Shown here one piece after another: positions 1-11,342 of a stretch of 64,000 nucleotides of DNA (position 1 is its first letter; every line of letters starts with the position of its first letter). Location: positions 59,139,802 through 59,203,801 of the forward strand of contig NC_012871.2 in NCBI RefSeq assembly GCF_000003195.3, written 5' to 3'. The translations under genes and the position numbers were made by a program. The notes under the pieces were generated by a model that saw nothing but the letters and a program-made list of their open reading frames with translations, searched no databases and was not told where the DNA came from. The stretch is from Sorghum bicolor (taxonomy: Eukaryota; Streptophyta; Magnoliopsida; Poales; Poaceae).

Positions 1-147
1 TTTGTATATACAAACAATCAAATGGAGCATGATTTTTTTAAAAAATGTTTAGTCCCCTTTGTCAAGCTCTGCCAATTTATGGCGTGATTATCTTTTGGAA
101 TCTACAATTTCACATTATAGCATATGCAAGTAGTTGCTAAATGCTAA

Positions 148-374
148 GACTGTCTCCAACCATTTACCCAATATACAAGATCTATTTAAAGTTTAGATAG
201 CGTTACAGTAAAAGGTTCTGTATCTATTTTTGGTCTTCTTCAACAACAAAACCCAAAAGAAAATCCTTCCTGCAAATGGGTCTCGAAGAGATAAGATACT
301 TTTATTTGGGTTGTACCTCTTTTGATACCCAAAATGAGTCTGGCCATATATATAGGAGGTTGTTGGAGACAATC
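148..374. mobile_element. Tourist-like MITE, TAA target duplication
   Basis: The termini are inverted: GACTGTCTCCAAC on the left and GTTGGAGACAATC on the right. TAA lies immediately outside both ends (145-147 and 375-377), as expected for PIF/Harbinger-derived MITEs. The 227-bp interior is AT-rich and has no coding potential. A 15-bp direct repeat (aagtagttgctaaat) also lies on both sides of the element, at 128-142 and 377-391, which is longer than a Tourist target duplication and may predate the insertion. Confidence 0.7.
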
Positions 375-377
375 TAA

Positions 378-2900
378 GTAGTTGCTAAATCCCACTCCCG
401 TTGTTTCAAATTATAGTTTACTCTAACTTTGTGCTAAATCAAATTTCTTTAGATTTGACTAGATTTATAGAAGATACATCAACATCAAGATCACTAAATA
501 TTTTCCATGCAAAAATGTTTTATTAGAGCATTTATTTGAATTTATAGATATTAATATATTTTCCTAAAAGCTTGATGAAAATTAGAGATGTTTCACTCCT
601 AATGCAAAGCTAATGTAAAATGTAATTTGGAACAAGGGGAGTAATTGTCACCAACTAGAGCATCTCAATAGTCAATACCATAACTTGATTACAAGGATTA
701 AATGGAATAAACTATTTCTTGGAGATGGATATTGGTAACATATACTACGTTTGAACCATAGTTGATAATTGTTTCCATATATGTGTGGCTAAGAATCAGA
801 GTTTCGGTTATCACCGAACAACCGTGAACCATGGTTGTTTGTATTTGTTTGACTGCTGATTCAAGTAGTAGTCATTTTCATGGGCTATGTATGAATTTAT
901 GGACCATTACTACGTCGTTGTCACCAACTTTTACAAATCTTACCCCAGGCCTTCCTGACCCTATAAAAAACTCTGAAATCTTCCTCAAGTATCAGAGTAT
1001 ATTACTTTAAATATATTTTAAGGGGACTACGGCGGGCAAGATGTTAGCTCGAGATTTCGTTTCTTATGTGAGGTGTTTTGCATGCAGCGTGTCTTTGGGA
1101 TTTACAAGAGCGAAAGACAAGCGAAGCTGGAGAGGTATATGGATAGATAGCTGCGAGGTGTTTTTTTTTTGGGGGGGGCTGATAACAGTGGGGGGAGCCA
1201 GGATTTTTGTGGAGCCTGGACGAAATGCAATGTAATACTACTGATCTATTTGGTATAGCTTTCACTCTTTCTAAGATGGCTCTGGCCACTCATATGGAGT
1301 AGCTTTTTTAGTGAAGTTAAGATATTTTGAAAAAATATTTAACAAAAATAACTCCTGTGGCAATTTTTTTAATAAGTTGTATTAGGATTGCGAGGAAGGA
1401 AAAGTTATTGTAACAAGCCATTTTATAAATGCCCAATTAGCAAGGCTCCTTGCAAGGAGCCATAAGAAACTGAAATTGAATGAAGTCTTGCTAAATAAAA
1501 TCTAACACATAATAGAACATTGTACATAAAGGCAAAATTAGAGAGCCAAAATAATTTTCAGCTAATCCATTTTTGCCTAACGTCTACCACTAATTAACGC
1601 CTACAAAGCTCTACAAAGTTTGTACTACGTTTTGTTGAGTGGCTCTGCAAAGGTCCTCCTACCGATTAGCAAAGCAATATGATTGATGTCTGGCCTAAAG
1701 AATTCATCGGTGTGAGATCCTTCCATGATCTGTCTTCCTGACGTATGATCTCCATGCTACAAATATTTTCTAACTAAGCCAGCTAATATTGATTTATTGT
1801 GAGAGAAAAAATTGTACCTATAGCTGATAAGCTAGACTGATAAGCTCAAGCGTAGAGAGAGGTGGCCAGCCCTAATTACGATCATCCTTCCATATGTGGC
1901 ACCTCATTTTCAAAATAGTTGATGCACTTATAATATTCATGTTTTGACTGGCATATTTCTTTAAATATTCACCTTTTTTAAAAGAAAAATATAGGCTCTC
2001 TGTCGCGTAATTAAGAAGAATAGAAATTCATACAAATATGTAATGAGCAATACCTAGACATTGACACTTAGTGACTAACAAATGAGCACGCCATACGTCA
2101 TCGTTGCCGAGATTTAAGTGAAATGAAAAGTGTATCATTAGATTAGTTATCAAAAGAAATTTACGTGTATCATAATATGCACATTAAGGACCTATTGTTG
2201 CTCCAGAGGAGTAATTGAGGTGGAACGTGTCAAAGAGGCCCTAATATGAAATCCAACATTTAAAATAAAGTCAAGATTGCTGAGTATTATGAATGCAAGA
2301 ACATTGTTATTTTTGTGTTATTTAAACACTACGATGAAAGTCCCAAAGCTATAATTTTGGATTATATTTGCGTTGCTCAAAGGCCATCTCAAATTCAAGA
2401 AAATGTGGGACATGTTTGGCAAAGCTTCCTGCCGATAGTGCTATGCCAAACAAAATTTATAATTGTGGATTGATTGTCTAGAATGAAATAGGACATTGGG
2501 TGTTAGAATTGTAGTTAGCTTCTCCTATTTTAGTTCCGCTCAAAATCATTTCCTTCATAAAGTTTATGTTTATGAGTTCATCCTAAATAATCACTTTAAG
2601 CCATAAGAGACTCACTTCACAGTGAAAATCAGAACAAAAGGGATCTATCAAATGAAGCCCATAGGTTTTTATTAGCACCTGAATTGTACTCAGCTCCGTC
2701 CCATAAAAGAAAGATATTATCGGATTTATAAGAGACATTGAAGCAAAAGGTGTCAAACAGTGCTGTATACAGACTAAACAGAATGTCCTCCTTTTTTAGG
2801 AAAAAATATTGAATTCTATAAGATCTTGCTTTGTGGGCTATCGGGTAGGTTATTGTTTAAGACTTTATATAAGATGCACCATCAGGCAGTCATCAGTAAC
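378..2900. other. AT-rich intergenic DNA, no gene seen
   Basis: No open frame here resembles a protein family, and none shows a plausible exon chain with splice sites. The short frames near 1041-1289 overlap on both strands and end in homopolymer runs, so I treat them as chance. The sequence looks like old decayed repeat DNA. Confidence 0.6.
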
Positions 2901-3049
2901 AAATACTCCATCAGTCATCCCAAATTATAAACCACCAATGTATCGCATAATTTGTAATTTGGAACAAGTATAGTAGACTTTAAATATGTACATACTACAT
3001 CCACTTCATACTGTATACACTTGTACAGCTGCCGCGTAATGGACGTTGC

Positions 3050-5040
3050 AATTACAGTGTTGTAAATTCTGCGATGTGTTGCGGAAAAGTCAGCCCCGTG
3101 TGTACATCCGGCCTCCGCAGTGATGGCGTGTGCTCTGCCATCTACAGGAGCTTCTCCTGGAGCCGGCTGCCTATGCCTATGCTCGAGTAAGTACTCAGTA
3201 CTGTACATCATTCGATCCAAAATCAAATTCGTCAAATGTGTGCAGCGGAAGCGGAGGACTCCAGTTAATCCACCCACGGTATAATCACTTCCATAATAAT
3301 AACTCCAGGACACAGGCACGAACAAGCTGCCATCAAGACAACCATGGCGGGCAGCGGCCGGCAGGTGCTGCCGTGCCGTGCCGTGCCGCGCCGCGGCCGC
3401 TTGCACGGAGCGCGGCGTAGGTGATGCATGCAATCCCGCGGGGTACTGGAAGATAAAAGCCCCCGGGGGCGTACAAGTGTAGCCCGGGTCACGCCACGTT
3501 TCGGGCGTCCTGCGTCGCCCGCCGCCCGGAGACTTTTGCGAGACGCGCGTAGCGTAGGCCTCCGGCGAAACGGCGAAAGAGGCCAGAGCGCGCGGGTGAT
3601 GGCCATTTACTCCCCTGATGATGATGGTGCGGTGGTTGGAAGGAAAGGGTGCGGGTTTACGTGCATGCGGTGACGCGGATCCCCATGAACATAACGTCCC
3701 CGGCCCCCGGCCGTCCGATGCCGCTCCTGATGGCGTCGGGCGAAGTAAATGCATGTTAGCAGCACCGTCCGTTTCTCGGCGTGGCCTCTGGTTTTGGACG
3801 TGAGATGGTGTGGTACAGTGCACAGCAATGCCCATGGTGGCGCTGTGTGCCTGTGTTGGTGGCGGCAGTAAATATAGGTCGTACCGGCAGCATTGCCGTT
3901 TGCCAAGTGCAGCGTGGTACACAGAGGTGGGGATCAAAAGAACAGTGGCGAGCGAGCTGTAGTTACGAGTGCTTTGCTTTGCATCATGTGACGCCGGTCA
4001 AGGTAGCGGTGCCACAACATGCACACGTACGGTACAGGAACGATTTTTTTTTTTTCACAAGCTATCTAGCTCTAGTGCTTCCTTCCTAGAGTACGTAACT
4101 GGTAGTAAATCCTTGATTTTGGAGGGCCTGGGCCTGGGCCAGGACAGGACAGGCCAGGCTCAGAATGTTCTGGTCCAGTGCCCATGCAACGCAACTCCGG
4201 GGAAGGAGGCAGCACCGGGGCGGTGCAGATCACGGCACGGAGAAGTGGAATTCTGTACACTGACCACATGCTGCCCCTGGCGCGGCATGGCAAAACACGG
4301 ACGCACGAGGAGGCGAAGCCCAGACCAACCAAACAGTTGTTGGCCTTGACGGACCTTGTGTTGGTGTGGTGCCGCTGTCAAATTACCCAGCCGGCCGCGG
4401 CCGCGAGCGAGCGCCCCCACCAATCCACCATGCATGTGTGGGGAGCGGTGAGCCGCCTCGGTGTCTCCTGGACAGCCGAGACACGGGCACGGGCACGGCG
4501 CTCTGACGTTGCTTGCTTGCCAGTTGCCAGCACGCGCGCACGGCGGATGCTGCTGTTGCGCGCGCGGGGGCAGTGCCCGCTGCCGCTGCCGCAGTCGGCA
4601 GTGGGCACGGGCCGCCGAGACGGGGAGCGGACAGCGGAGCGCGGGGGCGCAGATGATCTCGCCTTGCGCCACTCTGCACGCAGCAGCCCGTGGGGCTGGC
4701 TCCGCGGGCGGCCTTGTCCCTGACTCCCTTCCTGGCGGCGGATGGGCCGATGGGGAGGTTCAGAACTGGCCGCCTGGGTCGGTTTGGTTTGCCGTGTTGG
4801 GTTGTCGTTGTTGGTCGGATGTGGGGGGCACGCACGCTGACGCCGATGCATGGGGCTGGGACGGGGACGGGGGCCGCCGTGCTACTGCCAACGAACTGCC
4901 GGGGTGGGGCGCGGCCGCGGTGGCGATCGGTCGGCTCCGGGGTGGGGGCCGTGGGCCTCGTGCTTCTGCCGGGGCCAGGAGTCAAAACCGCGCCGGGGAG
5001 GAGGCGTCTGATCAAATGCTCCACGATTTCATTCTCTAGA
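3050..5040. other. GC-rich intergenic block without a recognisable gene
   Basis: GC content jumps sharply relative to both flanks. Long frames occur on both strands at once (for example minus 2915-3937 and plus 4461-5039), the usual result of stop-poor GC-rich DNA. Their translations are rich in Arg, Pro, Ala and Gly with no domain, signal peptide or conserved motif. It could be an unannotated promoter or noncoding transcript, or a decayed gene; the sequence does not decide. Confidence 0.45.
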
Positions 5041-5375
5041 GCATCTATCTACAGTTAAAAAATATGGACCGGAGTTCTTTGTATTTTGGAGGTTTTTTTT
5101 TTTGGACTGTTTAGATTTGCAAATGTCGGGGAAAAGGGAAATTAGGGTGTGTGCATTTTCCAGATGTTTATCTGGATTCTGGACCGGTGATCATTGATTG
5201 GTTACTGTTTCAAAAACAAGGACGCGCGCATGCGGATTCTGATACACAGCGCCATTCGTCGAGCAGTACCTAATATATTTCGGATTAAGTTACAGTGCAG
5301 TTTTATATATGACTGTTGTTCGTCTGCAGTGCAGGCACTAGCATTGATTTGAAGAACAAAAGTCTGGCCAAACCG

Positions 5376-5618
5376 GGCCTTGTTTAGTTGCTGAAAAATT
5401 TTGTAAAATTTTTCAGATTCTTCGTCACATCGAATCTTTAGACGTACACATGGAGTATTAAATATAGATGAAAATTAAAACTAATTGCACAGTTTGGTCG
5501 GAATTGACGAGACGAATATTTTGAGTCTAGTTAGTCTATAATTGGACAATATTTATCAAATACAAACGAAACTGCTACTATTTCTATTTTGCAAAATTTT
5601 TTGAAAGTAAACAAGGCC
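5376..5618. mobile_element. MITE of the GGCCTTGTTTAG family
   Basis: A 243-bp element starts with GGCCTTGTTTAGTTGC and ends with GTAAACAAGGCC. The interior has the blocks shared by all copies in this window: ttcgtcacatcgaatc, attaaatatagatgaaa, gacgagacgaat and an attggacaat box. At other copies here the flanking duplication is three bases (TAA, TAG or TTA), pointing to a PIF/Harbinger (Tourist) origin. Confidence 0.8.
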
Positions 5619-5689
5619 CGAGAACGCAGCAGCCAAGCCGCCACCCTGCTGGGTCAACAATGTACGCCAAGCTGTTGTTCTCGAGCTAG

Positions 5690-6127
5690 GGCCTTGTTTA
5701 GTTCACACCAAAAAGCAAAATCTTTTTAAAATTTTTCGTCACATCGAATCTTACGCCACATGTATAGAGTATTAAATATAGACGAAAATAAAAAATAATT
5801 ACACAGTTTACCTGTAAATCACGAGATGAATCTTTTAAGCCTAGTTATTTTATGATTGGATAATGTTTGTCAAATAAAAACGAAAGTGCTACAGTTTCCA
5901 CACCAAAAAGCAAAATCTTTTCAAAATTCTTCGTCACATCGAATCTTACGCCACATGTATGGAGTATTAAATATAGACGAAAATAAAAAATAATTACACA
6001 GTTTACCTGTAAATCACGAGATGAATCTTTTAAGCCTAGTTATTTTATGATTGGATAATGTTTGTCAAATAAAAACGAAAGTGCTACAGTTTCGAAAACT
6101 TTTCAGTTTTCGGAACTAAACAAGGCC
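5690..6127. mobile_element. MITE with internal tandem duplication
   Basis: The termini are GGCCTTGTTTAGTT and AACTAAACAAGGCC, with TAG duplicated outside both ends (5687-5689 and 6128-6130). The element is about 200 bp longer than its relatives because a 195-bp interior segment (5704-5898) is repeated head-to-tail (5899-6093) with very few differences. Both copies contain the block from cacaccaaaaagcaaaatc to gtgctacagtttc. Confidence 0.88.
5704..6093. repeat. Two 195-bp tandem copies inside a MITE
   Basis: Copy 1 runs 5704-5898 and copy 2 runs 5899-6093. The two copies are almost identical across the whole unit, so the duplication is recent compared with divergence between MITE copies in the window. 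Confidence 0.9.
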
Positions 6128-6347
6128 TAGGCATTCGAACTCATCATCATCATCATCCCGACCACGCCTAGTACCTCAGACACAGAAGCTACCGCAAGTA
6201 ACAGTGAAAAATGCATCCTCCGCCTTTGCTGCCGCCTGTAACCTGTCCGTGTTGCTGCGTAGCGTAGCCGAGGCCGAGCGCGCCCCTTGTCTCAGGCAGC
6301 AGGCTCGCCCCCATAAGGCCTCAGTTTTTTTGGTTTTTAGGCGAACT

Positions 6348-6540
6348 AAGACGTTGTTTAGATTAAAAAATTTTAGAATTTTGACACTGCAGGAATTTTA
6401 TTTTTATTTGATAAATATTGTTCAATTATAAAGTAACTAGGTTTAAAGGTTCGTCTCGTGATTTATATAAAAACTGTACAATTAATTTTTGTTTTTATTT
6501 ATATTTAATAATGGTCTATGCGCAAGATTAGATGTGAGGA
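6348..6540. mobile_element. Truncated MITE of the GGCCTTGTTTAG family
   Basis: The left end (acgttgtttagatt) and the family interior (atttgataaatattg, aaaggttcgtctcgtgattta, gcaagattagatgtgagg) are present. The right terminus has been replaced by unrelated GC-rich DNA after about 6540. Confidence 0.65.
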
Positions 6541-6544
6541 ACAC

Positions 6545-6979
6545 CGTACGCACGGCAGGCACGGTCCCCCGACCAAACCGACGGAGACGGACACCGGATC
6601 GGGGCGGAAGACATGAGGTTGGACGATGGGGACGGGACGGGGGGCTCAGCTCAGGTGGGCGCCGACCGGGCCACGGTTTTTGTCAGGTTGACACCGGCGC
6701 CGCGAGCTGGCCTGACAGTCAGTTAATGGAGAGTTATCGCCGCTGACAGCACACACGCCGCCGGCTCTCCCGTTGCCGTGTTTGGGTGTGGGGTGTGGCC
6801 CGGCCCCGTGTGAAACGATTGATGCGATGCGAGCCGCGCTGTCCCGTGGCCGTGCGTGGTGCTGCTGCGAGCGCAATGTGACCCGGGTTAACGTGCTTGT
6901 CCTGTCTGTGGCGGAGCGGAGCACCCTGCTGCTGCCCGCCGGCCAACGGGGGTGATGAGCGAGTCACCACCACGCCCCA
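6545..6979. other. GC-rich spacer, nothing recognised
   Basis: Frames open on both strands with low-complexity translations. No splice-bounded coding exon, RNA gene or repeat boundary could be identified. Confidence 0.5.
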
Positions 6980-7118
6980 GGCCTTGTTTGGATGTAGTCG
7001 TATTCACCTCAATCCACATGTGTTGAGGTGGATTGGAGTGGAACTTGAACTAAATTCCACCCCAATCCATACCAACACACATGGATTGAAATGAATACGA
7101 CAACATCCAAACAAGGCC
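6980..7118. mobile_element. 139-bp near-palindromic hairpin MITE
   Basis: The left arm starts GGCCTTGTTTGGATGT and the right arm ends ACATCCAAACAAGGCC. Pairing continues inward through tcgtattca/tgaatacga and aatccacatgtgttg/caacacacatggatt. The whole element can fold into one long hairpin, so a transcript could be a small-RNA precursor. It differs from the commoner MITE family here because pairing runs almost its full length. Confidence 0.8.
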
Positions 7119-7708
7119 CCAGTATTAATTAATTCGGCCGGAGCCACGGGGCTGATTTTGCATTGGTGGAGTGCTACCAGATCCGTTTCCTCGTGCCATT
7201 TGCACAGGTCTATCTTGAAGACGCCGACGGGAAAGAATTTTACAGTGCTGTGGTAATTCGACTTTTAATTATGCACCGAGGACAAGCAAGGCAGCAGCAG
7301 CAGCCGCCCGTCAGGCCTGTATTTAGTGAGCGTGCCCGGACACTATTCCCCAGCCGTGCTGATGAGCTCCTTTCACTGTTGTGTGGCTCGTCGGCCTCCG
7401 AAATTCGAACATGGGCAAACTGCCAAACTCCATCCGTATATGGGCCAAAAGGGCCTGTCAGCCCATGGAACCAAGTAGTTCGTTACGCTCCAGATTCCAA
7501 GTACGGCGGCCTAGCTTGCTCAATTGCTTTCTCTAACCCGGGCCACCGATGGGCCAAATCTCTCTTCCCCAGGTCATAAATGGGCCAAATCTCTCTTCGT
7601 GGAGTCAGGGCTCAGGTCTCACCAACACCCGCAATGACACAGGCACACACACTTGAGTACTTGACACCAGCGTTCTGCGTGCGTCTTTGAGCATTTTCTT
7701 TTGGAAAA
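7119..7708. other. Spacer, nothing recognised
   Basis: One open frame (7163-7579, 138 codons) crosses this stretch but shows no family motif and no supporting splice or promoter signal. It is left unannotated. Confidence 0.5.
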
Positions 7709-8234
7709 AAATCCATATTGCTCCCTCCAAATTTGACCTATGTCCAAACAACCCTCTAAACTAATATTTAGTTCAATTTACTCCCTCCAACTATTTAAGT
7801 TGGTCTAACTAACACCTTAAAATATTTTTCTTTTTTTTTTGTTTCTCCATCGACAAATTATATTTTAGTTTCAAATTTTGTGAGGCGATAGAGGGCATTG
7901 TATTTTGTGTTAGAAAATTGCATTATAATTTTTCATCATTATATTTTATATGATATTGTATCTCTACTGTTAATTTATTGTTAAATTTTCTAAGCTATCA
8001 AAATTTTGGTAAAAGGTTAAGATATATTTTTTCTAACATAACTTATGTTGTTCTCTACAATATCACAAAAGTTGATATTAAAACTCACTAGTACGTGGAA
8101 AAACAGAAAGAACAAATCATGTTAAGGGGTAAACTAGACCAATTGAAATAGTTGAAGGGAGTAAATTGAACCAAATGTAAGTTTAGAGGGTAACATGGAC
8201 ATATACCAAACTTGAGGGAAGTAATTTGGACGTT
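7709..8234. mobile_element. Element with about 100-bp inverted terminal repeats
   Basis: The left arm (ctccctccaaatttgac, ctctaaactaatatttag, caatttactccctccaac) is matched in inverted orientation by the right arm (gttgaagggagtaaattg, aagtttagagggtaac, acttgagggaagtaat). The interior is AT-rich and noncoding. The exact ends and the target duplication could not be fixed, so the superfamily is open. Confidence 0.6.
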
Positions 8235-8833
8235 TTCCTTTTCTTTTACGCTCGACCTCGAGAGCAGGCAGGGGTGAATCCAGAATAAAAGTTTAGAACG
8301 AGCTAAGTTCAAACTGTTCCGAAGATATGAAGCTATGATTTTAGCAAAACTAATGCCTAAACCTCTTCTTCCTGCCATCATCTTCAACCTCAAGCTCCTC
8401 CTAACCTTATCTCATAGCTAAAATTTCAAGGGGGACTCCATGGCGCGACCACGGTAGGGGGGCCCAGCCCCGGTGGCAGATCAGCCCTTGAGCCCATGCA
8501 CTCAGGTACTCGAGAAAAAAAAAATATGTGCAGGAGGTGAAGGTCATATATGCTAAAGTTTGATTAGCCACACATGGAGCTGCTATCATATGATACAAGA
8601 GAAATTAATAATAATGATGAGAAGTAAATCCGCTCATTGTTAGCAAAGTCTGTTCAACTCTCCCCTCCTGTTTATCTTCAAAAATAAACTGGACAAAGTA
8701 ATTAAGGTAGTGTCTTTAAGAGTTAGAATATCAACAGATTAGAGAGACAGGATGGAGATAAACAATTTGGATCAGCTGTGGCCTGTGTGGGCACTAAATT
8801 TACCTTTTTAATTTTGATGAACAACTCGATCTT

Positions 8834-9070
8834 AAGGACTTGTTTAGATTCAAAACCTTTTTAATTTAAACATTGTAGCACTTCCATTTGTATTTGACAA
8901 TTATTATTCGACCATAGACTAAGTTCATAAGATTCGTCTCACAAATTACATGCAAACTGTGCAATTAGTTTTTTATCTATATTTAATGCTTCATGCATGT
9001 GACACAAGATTTGATGTGACGTAAAATCTTTAAAAGTTTTTTGATTTTGGGTGCAACTAAACAAGGTCTA
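8834..9070. mobile_element. MITE of the GGCCTTGTTTAG family
   Basis: The ends are ggacttgtttagatt and aactaaacaaggtc, with TAA on both sides. The standard interior blocks are present (gattcgtctcacaaattac, atatttaatgcttcatgc, gatttgatgtgacg). Confidence 0.75.
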
Positions 9071-9103
9071 AAATTACTAGGCTGTGTAGCCTTCGTACAC
9101 TTC

Positions 9104-9305
9104 GGCTTTGTTTAGTTCACACCAAAATGCAAAAACTTTTCAATGTTCTCCATCAAATCAAATCTTACGGCGTATAATTTATTTATAATTTGTGAGACGA
9201 ATCTTTTAAGTCTAACTAGCCCATGATTAAATAACAATTACTAAAATAAAAACGAAAGTGTCTCGGTACTCAAAACAAAAAAAAATTGGCAACAACTAAA
9301 CAAGG
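9104..9305. mobile_element. MITE of the GGCCTTGTTTAG family, internally shortened
   Basis: The ends are ggctttgtttagttcacacc and aactaaacaaggc. About 40 bp of the usual interior is missing. It lies 34 bp from the preceding copy. Confidence 0.7.
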
Positions 9306-10890
9306 CATTCGTCGATCGAATCACCCGCGATTAAATGTGTACACAATGGACCTGAAAACGAGCATAGTGGTACTGTGACGGCTTTATGAAAAATTCTCCG
9401 GTCCGGAACAGGGAATGAAACCACGAGATGGAACAGTGTACACGTTGGCCATCAGTTTAGCTTCAGCTTTATTTCTTAACTAGCTGTACACAGAAAATTG
9501 GATCCAGACATATGCTTGTGGAATCAGATGCAGAAATCCAAGGGGACTGAACCAGACCAAGTACAGGACGCATCCCCGACCCCGAGATCGATCAGTTAAG
9601 AGATTCAAGCGTATAGTAGCCCGCGCATCAGTTTGCATGTTGAGATGGGCCAGAGGCCGGCCGGGATGACGGTGGTATACATGTGGGACGAGGTGATATC
9701 AATCCAGCTGCAGCTAGACCTGATTAGTGTTCAATTTGCTCTCTTTCGTATTAGGACATACTTAGAGCAAGGCTGAAAGGGTGCTGATTGTAAGGATCCT
9801 TATAGCCTACCTCTTAGTCTAGTTATATAGTAGTTACCTTTTCACTATTAATATTATGGTCTATTTATCTTTTTTTCACAAAGTTTCCTGGTTATTGTGT
9901 CTAAGTCGGTTAAAAGATGTCTTTCTTCTCTCTCCTCTACTGTCTACTCTTTTTTCACCTTGGTGTTCACCCTGCTTACATCCCGTTATTATAAATTACT
10001 CTTATAGCGTAGCTGGGTGAAGGTTCAACAATCTGGCTATGTGCTTGACGAGCTCTTCCTCCTGCTAGCTATTCAGTAGTGTTTTTTCTCACAATAAATT
10101 AGCCAGCAGTTACTTTCTATCATGTCTTATCAGGCAAACGAATAAGGCGTCACACTGTTTCGGTGCTGGAGAGGACCAATCTATGATCACACTGTTTCGG
10201 TGCCCTTTTAGCATCAATGCTCTCCTAGTCTCCGTTATCATAAGTATAGGCTCACTTGCTTGTGTTTCCCGGCCGGGCATACGGGCACGTGAAGCGGCAC
10301 ATGCACCCCCTGCCGAACTGGCAACGTGTGTTTGCACCTACTGCAAAGCTCCAAAGCCATAGCTTGCAGTCTTGCACACGCATGACGCACCAGCACCGCC
10401 CATAATGGGTGGCGAGTAGCTAGCTACCACTAGCAGCCTCCGAGCGGCGAGATGGGAAGGAACAATTGAGATCTGAAATCTGATGAGAGCGGCCGAATCT
10501 CTGTGCCCGCAAAACAAACGTCAAAGCACTGCATGCATATGCATTTCGTCGGTGCCAGTGCCACTATGCAGTCGGCACTAACTATGCAGCAGATCGGGAT
10601 CTTCAGTGTAATCATTAGTTAATTTAGTTCATCTAGGCATGTTTAATTTTGAACAGTGTGGTATGTGGACTTTAAGAACAAGCAGCTCAGTGTAAATAAA
10701 GAGAACTCTGATGATAACCCTGTGTGATCCATATCCTTAAACTAGACACATCATATCATGTCGATATATTTTCTTCAGCAGATGTAGGGTGTAGGAAAAG
10801 GTTAACATGCTAAGCATAGCTAGGAGCAAAGCATTCCTTTTCCTGACGCATCTTGGCATGATTCTCTCCCTCCTCCTCTACCTTTCTCAA
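9306..10890. other. Intergenic DNA, no gene seen
   Basis: The segment near 9740-10010 looks like a decayed MITE (agagcaaggctgaaa followed by AT-rich DNA), but no boundaries could be set. The remainder has only short frames on the minus strand without family resemblance. Confidence 0.5.
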
Positions 10891-11131
10891 GGCCTTGTTT
10901 AGTTTTAAATTTTTTTTGGTTTTGGATATTATAGCATTTTCGTTTTTATTTGACAAATATTGTCCAATTATGGATTAACTAAGCTCAAAAGATTCATCTC
11001 GTGATTTACAAGAAAACTGTGCAATTAGTTTTTGTTTTCGTCTATATTTAATGCTTCATGCATGTGCCGCAAGATTCGATGTGACGAAAATTTTTGAAGA
11101 GTTTTTGGTTTTTGGGTGAACTAAACAAGTC
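10891..11131. mobile_element. MITE just upstream of the GASA gene
   Basis: The left end is GGCCTTGTTTAGTTTT and the right end is gtgaactaaacaagt, with the family interior between. The right end lies about 85 bp before the TATA box of the GASA gene, so the element sits inside the likely proximal promoter and may have changed its regulation. Confidence 0.8.
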
Positions 11132-11216
11132 ACAAGGCCATAGGAGTAAAATAGAGCAGCGACCACGGACCGCATCTTGAAATAGCTTGGACGGGCATCC
11201 ATATATGTGTTTAGCC

Positions 11217-11224
11217 TATAAATA
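11217..11224 (+). promoter_or_regulatory. TATA box of the GASA gene
   Basis: TATAAATA lies 126 bp before the ATG at 11343. A start about 30 bp downstream would give a 5' leader of roughly 95 nt, consistent with the ctcactcctggtcagag stretch that follows. Confidence 0.7.
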
Positions 11225-11342
11225 TGTCCGCATCTTTCCATCTCACTCCTGGTCAGAGAGAGACACAAGTCCAGTCCAGCTAGCTGCTCTGCTAGCTAGC
11301 TTCACTCAGCGCCACAAACACACACATCGCTTCAGATCAGAG

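Noticed and set aside
2915..3937. 340-codon minus-strand open frame
   Set aside because: It lies partly in GC-rich DNA where other frames and the opposite strand are also open. The translation has no domain and mixed composition, and no splice or promoter support.
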